NCBI GenBank assembly: GCA_024400955.1
Contig: JAKSLY010000015.1
Span: 1 to 55,681, forward strand
DNA length: 55,681 nucleotides
Reading direction: 5' to 3'
Source of the DNA: Treponema sp.
Lineage (GTDB): Bacteria > Spirochaetota > Spirochaetia > Treponematales > Treponemataceae
In this document: positions 50,283 through 55,681 of the stretch, in pieces
Position numbering within the stretch: the stretch's first letter is position 1
Layout: every line of letters begins with the position of its first letter
The notes under the pieces: generated by a model
Databases searched by the model: none
Told to the model about the DNA's origin: nothing
What the model saw: the letters and a program-made list of their open reading frames with translations, nothing else
Made by a program: the position numbers and the translations under genes

Positions 50283-52712
50283 ATGAGATGGATAAGACAT
50301 TTTTACAATCCCTGCAAGCCATTGGGGGAAGACGGCCGCCTTGTTTCCGGATGCCAGAAGCATGTTGAACTTTCAAAGAACATTGCTGCGGAAGGAATAG
50401 TGCTCTTGAAAAATGATGCAGGAATTCTTCCGTTGGAAAACAGGAAGATTGTTCTTTTGGGAAAAGGCTCGGAAGAATATGTAAAGGGTGGCGGCGGAAG
50501 CGGAGACGTATTCTGTGCCTACTGCAGGAGCCTGTACGACGCATTCAACCTTCAGGAAAATGTGGAAGTGTACAAGGGGCTCCATGAATTCTATAGTGCT
50601 GACCTTAAGGCAAAGTATGACAGGGGATATCTGCCTGGCCTTACAACGGAGCCTGAACTTTCTGCCGACCAGCTTAAGGCTGCCCGGGAATTTTCCGACA
50701 CGGCTGTCGTAAGCATAACCCGATACTCCGGCGAAGGTTGGGACAGGGCATGTGACATTCCCGGAAAGAAGCTTCACATGGAAAATGTTGAGGTGGACGT
50801 ATGGAAGAGCGAAGATGCAATGCGCGCCATGTCAAAGGAAGTTTATCCAAAGGGTGACTTCTACCTTAACGAAAGTGAGGAAAAACTCATTGCCACTGCA
50901 ACTGAAAATTTCAGCAACGTCATCCTTCTGCTGAATGTTGGCGGCGTCATCGATACCAGCTGGTTCAGCGGCAGCAAGAAAATTGGCGGAGTCCTTCTCA
51001 TAGGCCAGGGTGGAATGGAAGGTGCCCTTGCTGCGGCAGAAGTTGTCACCGGAAAGAAAAATCCAAGCGGCAAGCTTACGGACACATTTGCAAGAAGGCT
51101 TGAAGACTATCCTTCAACTGAAACTTTCCATGAGCGTGCAGATGCCGTTGAATATCAGGAAGACATTTTTGTAGGCTACAGGTATTTTGAAACCGTTCCT
51201 GGAAAGCAGGAACTTGTCGTGTATCCATTTGGATTCGGCCTTTCATACACGGATTTTGAAATTCAGCCTGAAGAAGAAAAGGAAACGGAGACCGGCTTTG
51301 AATTTAAGTTCAATGTAAGAAATACGGGAAAGCGTTCCGGCAAGGAAGTTGTCCAGCTTTATTACTCTGCACCGGAGGACAAGCTTGTAAAGTCAAGGTA
51401 TGAACTTGCGGATTTTGCAAAGACTGTGGAACTGGCTCCAGGTGAAAGCTGCACCGTTGTCCTTAAGGTTGAAAAAAATGCCATGGCTTCCTATGACGAT
51501 GAGGGTCTTGTAAAAAAATCTGCCTGGGTTTTGGAAAAGGGCGAGTACAAGTTCTTCTACGGAAATTCCATCAGGAACCTTAAGCAGGCGGAAAAGATTT
51601 TTGCCCTTGGGGAATCCAAGGTGGTGCTCCAGCTTACCCAGCGCCTTGCTCCAAGAAAGCTTTCGCGCCGCATGCTAAGCGACGGTTCCTTCAGGGAGCT
51701 TCCTGTTTCTGAATACGAAGAAATCCAGCGCCCGGAAATTTTCAAGACAAAGGAAAAGCTTGAGGGAATAATTCCAGGCGTCAGGGGACTTCCACAGGGA
51801 AATCTTGTTGAACGCATATTCAGTCCAAAGCCGACACTTGAAGAAGTTGCAGACGGTAAGATTACAATGGAAGCCTTCATGGACAGCCTTTCGGAAGAAG
51901 ACCTGTGCTGGCTTTTGTGCGGACAGCCAAACCGTGCCACTGCAAACACCTTTGGCATCGGCAACAACTTTGACCACGACATTCCAAGCATCATGACGGC
52001 AGACGGTCCTGCAGGAATCCGCATCATGCCATTCATCCAGCAGTACACAACAGCATGGCCTACCGCCACAGTTCTTGCATGCACCTGGAACGAAGATGCA
52101 GTCACCCAGTACGGAAAGGCCGTTGCCATGGAAGTAAAGGAAAACAATGCTGGCATCTATCTTGCACCGGCCCTCAACATCCACAGAAGCCCGTTGTGCG
52201 GAAGAAACTTTGAGTATTACAGCGAAGATCCCCTTGTTTCCGGCCGAATGGCTGCAGCATGCATCGACGGAGTCCAGGCCCAGGGAATTGCCGCAACTCC
52301 AAAGCATTTTGCATTCAACAATAAGGAAACCAACCGCAAGAACAGCGATTCCATTGTTTCAGAAAGGGCAGCACGTGAAATCTACCTGAAGGGTTTTGAA
52401 TACCTTGTAAAGAAGTCAAAGCCTTGGTCAATCATGAGCAGCTACAACATTGTCAACGGCAGCCACACCAGCGAAAGCCACGACCTGCTTACGGCCATCC
52501 TCAGGGACGAGTGGGGCTTTGACGGAATCGTGATGACCGACTGGTGGACCCGCGGAGAGCAGTGGAGGGAAGTAAGGGCCGGAAACGACGTAAAGATGGG
52601 CGCCGGTTATCCAGAGCAGCTTTTGCAGAACCTCCACGAGGGAAAGATCAGCCTGGAAGAAATCAAGGTCAGCGTAAGAAGGGTCCTTGAATTCATCCTG
52701 CGAATTGAATAG
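50283..52712 (+). CDS. Glycoside hydrolase family 3, swapped domain order
   Basis: An 809-residue enzyme, probably a beta-glucosidase or related glycosidase. The domains are in reverse order: the GH3 C-terminal alpha/beta domain comes first (about residues 25-300, AAEGIVLLKNDAGILPLE, KKIGGVLLIGQGG), then a fibronectin-III-like domain (about 335-430), and the catalytic TIM barrel last (about 530-809, IPSIMTADGPAGIRIMP, LAPALNIHRSPLCGRNFEYY, ATPKHFAFNNKETNR). The nucleophile is Asp in GIVMTDWW (about 753). This order is known in some rumen-bacterial beta-glucosidases such as that of Ruminococcus albus. No signal peptide is visible, so it is cytoplasmic and acts on imported oligosaccharides. The ATG follows GGAG. 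Confidence 0.88.
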   Translation: MRWIRHFYNPCKPLGEDGRLVSGCQKHVELSKNIAAEGIVLLKNDAGILPLENRKIVLLGKGSEEYVKGGGGSGDVFCAYCRSLYDAFNLQENVEVYKGLHEFYSADLKAKYDRGYLPGLTTEPELSADQLKAAREFSDTAVVSITRYSGEGWDRACDIPGKKLHMENVEVDVWKSEDAMRAMSKEVYPKGDFYLNESEEKLIATATENFSNVILLLNVGGVIDTSWFSGSKKIGGVLLIGQGGMEGALAAAEVVTGKKNPSGKLTDTFARRLEDYPSTETFHERADAVEYQEDIFVGYRYFETVPGKQELVVYPFGFGLSYTDFEIQPEEEKETETGFEFKFNVRNTGKRSGKEVVQLYYSAPEDKLVKSRYELADFAKTVELAPGESCTVVLKVEKNAMASYDDEGLVKKSAWVLEKGEYKFFYGNSIRNLKQAEKIFALGESKVVLQLTQRLAPRKLSRRMLSDGSFRELPVSEYEEIQRPEIFKTKEKLEGIIPGVRGLPQGNLVERIFSPKPTLEEVADGKITMEAFMDSLSEEDLCWLLCGQPNRATANTFGIGNNFDHDIPSIMTADGPAGIRIMPFIQQYTTAWPTATVLACTWNEDAVTQYGKAVAMEVKENNAGIYLAPALNIHRSPLCGRNFEYYSEDPLVSGRMAAACIDGVQAQGIAATPKHFAFNNKETNRKNSDSIVSERAAREIYLKGFEYLVKKSKPWSIMSSYNIVNGSHTSESHDLLTAILRDEWGFDGIVMTDWWTRGEQWREVRAGNDVKMGAGYPEQLLQNLHEGKISLEEIKVSVRRVLEFILRIE

Positions 52713-52778
52713 GGCATTTATGTCGGCTGCAGGGATTGGGATGCTTTTTTCGGTCATTGCGGCCACTGCCTTCCATTA

Positions 52779-52807
52779 TTGAAAGACATAATGAATTCTT
52801 CTATAAT
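52779..52807 (+). promoter_or_regulatory. Promoter of gatB
   Basis: TTGAAA (52779-52784), a 17-base spacer and TATAAT (52802-52807), followed by a short leader with CAGGA before ATG 52836. Confidence 0.78.
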
Positions 52808-52835
52808 ATATGCAAATTTTTTTTCAGGATGAATT

Positions 52836-54374
52836 ATGGCTATTGATAAATACGAAGTTGTAATCGGATGCGAAATCCATACCCAGCTGCTTACAAAGAC
52901 AAAGGCTTTCTGTGCCTGCGAAAACCGTTATGGTGGAATGCCTAACACACGCGTGTGCCCTGTATGCCTTGGACTTCCGGGAGCCATGCCTCGCATTTCG
53001 AAGGGATATGTTGAACTTGGTGCCGTAGCAGGCCATGCCCTCAACTGCAACATTGCTCGCTTTACAAAATTTGACCGCAAGCATTACTTCTATCCTGACT
53101 TGGCAAAGGGATATCAGATCACCCAGTATGACATTCCATTGTGTACTGACGGTTATGTTGACCTTCCCATGATTCACTATCCGGAAGAAGAAAGGGCTGG
53201 CGGACCAAAGTGCCGTCCTACAAATTTCAAGGGCGAACCATGCATCGTGGAAGACGGAAAATACCGCCGTGTCCGCGTTGAACGCATTCACCTTGAGGAA
53301 GACGTAGGTAAGTCACTCCACCTTCAGGGCGCTCACTCATACATCGACTACAACCGCTGTGGAACTCCGCTCATCGAAATCGTTACAAAGCCGGACATGA
53401 CTTCCGGAGAAGAAGCTGCATTGTTCTTCCAGACAGTTCAGGAAATCCTTCGCTACGTTAAGGTTACAAACGGTAACCTTGAGGAAGGAAACATGCGCTG
53501 TGACGCCAACATCAACCTTAACGTTTGGGAAGACGGAAAGGTTTACCATACACCGATTTCAGAAATCAAGAACCTTAACTCATTCCGCACCATCAAGGAT
53601 GCCTGTGCCTACGAAGCAAAGAGGCAGCTTGAGGAATTCATCAACGACCGCCAGGAATTCAATGCAGGATTCAAGGTAACAATGGGTTGGGATGATGAAA
53701 AGAAGCAGACTGTTGTTCAGCGTACAAAGAATTCTTTCGTTGACTACCGCTTTGTCGTTGAACCGGACATCAAGCCGTTCACTGTTGAGGAAGAACTCAT
53801 CAGCCGTGCCCTTGACCGTGTAGGTGAACTTCCGGAAGCAAAGAGGACCCGCCTCAAGAAGGAATATGGACTTTCCGACTTTGACGTACAGACCTTGACT
53901 TCCACTCGCGACCTTGCCATGTGGTTTGAGGATGCCGCAAAGAATGCAAAGGACGTCAAGAAGGTTGCCAACTGGATTCTTGCGGAACTTCTTGCAGTCC
54001 TCAATGAACAGAAGAAAACCATCGTGGACGTTACGATTACGCCTGCACACATCACTGAGCTTGTTAACCTTATCGCCGACAAGAAGATCACCGGTGCCCA
54101 GGGCAAGACGGTGTTTGCAAAGATGCTTGAGACAAACAAGATGCCTTCAGTAATCGCAAAGGAAGAGGGCATGGAAGTTGTTGCAGACGAGGGTGCCATC
54201 GAAGCCATCGTTGATACGGTTATTGCAAACAATCCTAAGGCTGTTGCAGACTACAAGGGCGGAAAGACAAACGTTGTCGGCTGGCTCTGCGGTCAGGTCA
54301 TGAAGGAATCAAAGGGAAAGGCAAATCCTGCCGTAGCAAGCAAGCTGGTTGCAGCAAAACTTGCCTCTCTGTAA
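52836..54374 (+). CDS. gatB: Asp-tRNA(Asn)/Glu-tRNA(Gln) amidotransferase subunit B
   Basis: A 512-residue subunit of the GatCAB complex, which turns mischarged Glu-tRNA(Gln) or Asp-tRNA(Asn) into the amide form. Motifs include EVVIGCEIHTQLLTKTKAFC, the zinc-type CxnCxxC region CACENRYGGMPNTRVCPVC, FDRKHYFYPDLAKGYQITQY, NGNLEEGNMRCDANI and a C-terminal YqeY/QAD domain (about 360-512) ending KANPAVASKLVAAKLASL. Length is slightly above the usual ~480. gatA and gatC are not in the window. It stands alone behind its own promoter. Confidence 0.95.
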   Translation: MAIDKYEVVIGCEIHTQLLTKTKAFCACENRYGGMPNTRVCPVCLGLPGAMPRISKGYVELGAVAGHALNCNIARFTKFDRKHYFYPDLAKGYQITQYDIPLCTDGYVDLPMIHYPEEERAGGPKCRPTNFKGEPCIVEDGKYRRVRVERIHLEEDVGKSLHLQGAHSYIDYNRCGTPLIEIVTKPDMTSGEEAALFFQTVQEILRYVKVTNGNLEEGNMRCDANINLNVWEDGKVYHTPISEIKNLNSFRTIKDACAYEAKRQLEEFINDRQEFNAGFKVTMGWDDEKKQTVVQRTKNSFVDYRFVVEPDIKPFTVEEELISRALDRVGELPEAKRTRLKKEYGLSDFDVQTLTSTRDLAMWFEDAAKNAKDVKKVANWILAELLAVLNEQKKTIVDVTITPAHITELVNLIADKKITGAQGKTVFAKMLETNKMPSVIAKEEGMEVVADEGAIEAIVDTVIANNPKAVADYKGGKTNVVGWLCGQVMKESKGKANPAVASKLVAAKLASL

Positions 54375-54379
54375 AATTG

Positions 54380-54408
54380 TTGAAAACTTGAGAAAAAAAT
54401 TGTATATT
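54380..54408 (+). promoter_or_regulatory. Promoter of pckA
   Basis: TTGAAA (54380-54385), a 17-base spacer and TATATT (54403-54408). The leader is about 65 bases and ends with AGGAG before ATG 54481. Confidence 0.72.
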
Positions 54409-54480
54409 TATAGCGAAAAAATCAGCTAAAGGTCTGCGATCTTAAACTGCTTTTTATATATTAAATTACAGGAGTTATTT

Positions 54481-55681
54481 ATGTCTCTTACTCTTAATGA
54501 CATCAAACACCCAGGAATCAAGGCTTGGGTAGAAGAATGTGTTGCTATGTGTGAACCAGACAACGTAGTTGTTACAGACGGTTCAAACGAAGAATACGAC
54601 TGCTTGATGCAGAAATGTGTTGATGCAGGTCTTGCAACTCCACTTGCAAAGAAGCCACACAGCTTCCTTTTCCGCTCAGATCCATCTGACGTAGCTCGTG
54701 TTGAAAAAAGAACATTCATTTCTTCTGTAAAGGAAGAAGATGCAGGTCCAACAAACAACTGGATCGCACCAGCTGAACTCAAGGCAACAATGAAGGGTCT
54801 TTACAAGGGTTGTATGCACGGTCGTACAATGTACGTTATTCCTTTCTGCATGGGTCCACTCGGTTCACCAATTTCAAAGAACGGTGTAGAAATCACTGAC
54901 TCAGAATACGTTGTTCTCAACATGGACATCATGACACGCGCTGGAAAGAAGGTTCTCGACATCTTCAATGCAGATGCAAAGGCAGAATTCGTTCCATGTC
55001 TCCACTCAGTTGGTAAGCCACTCAACAACGGTGCAAAGGACAACGGTGTTTGGGCTTGTGCTCCAGTTGACCAGAAGTACATTTCACAGTTCCCAGACGA
55101 AGGACTCATCTGGTCTTACGGTTCTGGATACGGCGGAAACGCTCTTCTCGGAAAGAAGTGTTTCGCACTCCGCATTGCTACAGTTCTTGCTCGCAAGGAA
55201 GGTTGGCTTGCTGAACACATGCTCATCCTCAAGCTTACAAACCCAGAAGGAAAGGTTAAGTATGTAACTGGTGCCTTCCCATCAGCTTGTGGTAAGACAA
55301 ACCTCGCTATGCTTATCCCAACAATCCCAGGATGGAAGGTTGAAACAATCGGTGACGATATCGCATGGATGAAGTACGGTGAAGACGGACAGCTCTACGC
55401 TATCAACCCAGAAGCAGGTTTCTTCGGTGTTGCTCCTGGAACATCAGCAGAATCAAACAAGAACGCTCTTGTTTCTGCAGAAAAGAATACAATCTTCACA
55501 AACTGTGCCCTCACAGAAGACGGCGATGTTTGGTGGGAAGGTATCGGATACCCAGCAAAGGGCAAGCTTGTTGACTGGAAGAACAATAAGCGCGACGCTC
55601 TTCCAAAGGACAAGGCTCCTAAGGGAGAAGAAATGGCACATCCAAACGCACGCTTCACAGCACCAGCAGGACAGTGTCCAT
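54481..55681 (+). CDS. pckA: Phosphoenolpyruvate carboxykinase (GTP), 5' part
   Basis: The first 400 codons of a GTP-dependent PEP carboxykinase, running off the window end. It interconverts oxaloacetate and PEP with GTP/GDP. It begins [20 protein letters not shown]. It has [40 protein letters not shown], and the P-loop-like [13 protein letters not shown] (about residues 263-275), the mark of the GTP class, followed by [13 protein letters not shown]. In fermenting anaerobes it often runs toward oxaloacetate and succinate. Codon choice is of the high-expression type seen in pflB and the barrel genes. Confidence 0.95.
   Translation, partial: MSLTLNDIKHPGIKAWVEECVAMCEPDNVVVTDGSNEEYDCLMQKCVDAGLATPLAKKPHSFLFRSDPSDVARVEKRTFISSVKEEDAGPTNNWIAPAELKATMKGLYKGCMHGRTMYVIPFCMGPLGSPISKNGVEITDSEYVVLNMDIMTRAGKKVLDIFNADAKAEFVPCLHSVGKPLNNGAKDNGVWACAPVDQKYISQFPDEGLIWSYGSGYGGNALLGKKCFALRIATVLARKEGWLAEHMLILKLTNPEGKVKYVTGAFPSACGKTNLAMLIPTIPGWKVETIGDDIAWMKYGEDGQLYAINPEAGFFGVAPGTSAESNKNALVSAEKNTIFTNCALTEDGDVWWEGIGYPAKGKLVDWKNNKRDALPKDKAPKGEEMAHPNARFTAPAGQCP

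Noticed and set aside
52720..52782. 20-codon frame encoding MSAAGIGMLFSVIAATAFHY between the GH3 gene and gatB
   Set aside because: It is hydrophobic and could be a small membrane peptide, but there is no clear ribosome binding site and it overlaps the gatB -35 box.
1..55681. CRISPR arrays, tRNA or rRNA genes
   Set aside because: No regularly spaced repeat array, cloverleaf with a CCA-type end, or rRNA core sequence was recognised on either strand; a tRNA scan could still be run to confirm.

Overview
The window looks like a piece of chromosome from a host-associated Treponema (gut or rumen type spirochaete). I infer this from five things seen in the sequence: an archaeal-type PheRS alpha chain (known in spirochaetes), a MurA with Asp in place of the catalytic Cys (known in spirochaetes), spirochaete-style orphan proteins, an anaerobic fermentation set (PflB, PflA, the [FeFe]-hydrogenase maturase HydG, GTP-type PEP carboxykinase), and paired treponemal-type outer-membrane barrel genes. 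No rRNA, tRNA or CRISPR array was recognised.

Layout. 1-3.1 kb: an outer-membrane barrel gene (copy A, minus strand) beside an IS110-family recombinase. 3.2-7.1 kb: DUF2804 protein, a large orphan protein, a methyltransferase. 7.2-10.2 kb (minus): M23 peptidase, bactofilin, YaaR, RicT. 10.5-16.9 kb: TatD-type hydrolase, a Dus dihydrouridine synthase, then an orphan/diguanylate cyclase/rhomboid/secreted-protein run. 17-21.7 kb: pheS with a possible attenuator, a PilZ protein, radA (minus), a phosphatidyltransferase. 21.9-24.5 kb: an Rpn-like nuclease and barrel copy B, the inverted partner of copy A. 24.6-30.3 kb: a tripartite RND exporter with a small accessory protein. 30.4-35 kb: a TonB-dependent receptor, ExbB, two ExbD and TonB. 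35-37.3 kb (minus): EAL phosphodiesterase and RNase HI. 37.7-44 kb: pflB and pflA separated by a DUF3574-like protein and a membrane SpoIIE phosphatase, then a degenerate HD-GYP protein. 44-48 kb: pepT, hydG, murA. 48.1-50.3 kb: RsbW-like kinase, STAS protein and a two-CNB protein. 50.3-55.7 kb: a domain-swapped GH3 glycosidase, gatB and the start of pckA.

How parts work together. PflA activates PflB. RsbU-type phosphatase, RsbW-like kinase and STAS protein are the three roles of a partner-switching circuit. An active-looking diguanylate cyclase, a PilZ receptor, an EAL enzyme and an apparently dead HD-GYP domain make up a c-di-GMP network. The RND and TonB clusters handle efflux and energised uptake across the outer membrane.

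Most unusual signals. (1) Two barrel genes form ~1.5 kb inverted repeats about 21 kb apart. Their 5' ends are identical by eye and their middles differ, a strong promoter stands before only one copy, and a Piv/IS110-class recombinase lies beside the other. This suggests an invertible expression switch. (2) Downstream of both pheS and murA, a short second copy of the gene's last codons differs only by synonymous changes and lies just past a small repeat insert. (3) At least nine genes start 6-8 bases after a good -10 box with no Shine-Dalgarno, which suggests leaderless transcription. (4) Several families of small intergenic repeats recur.
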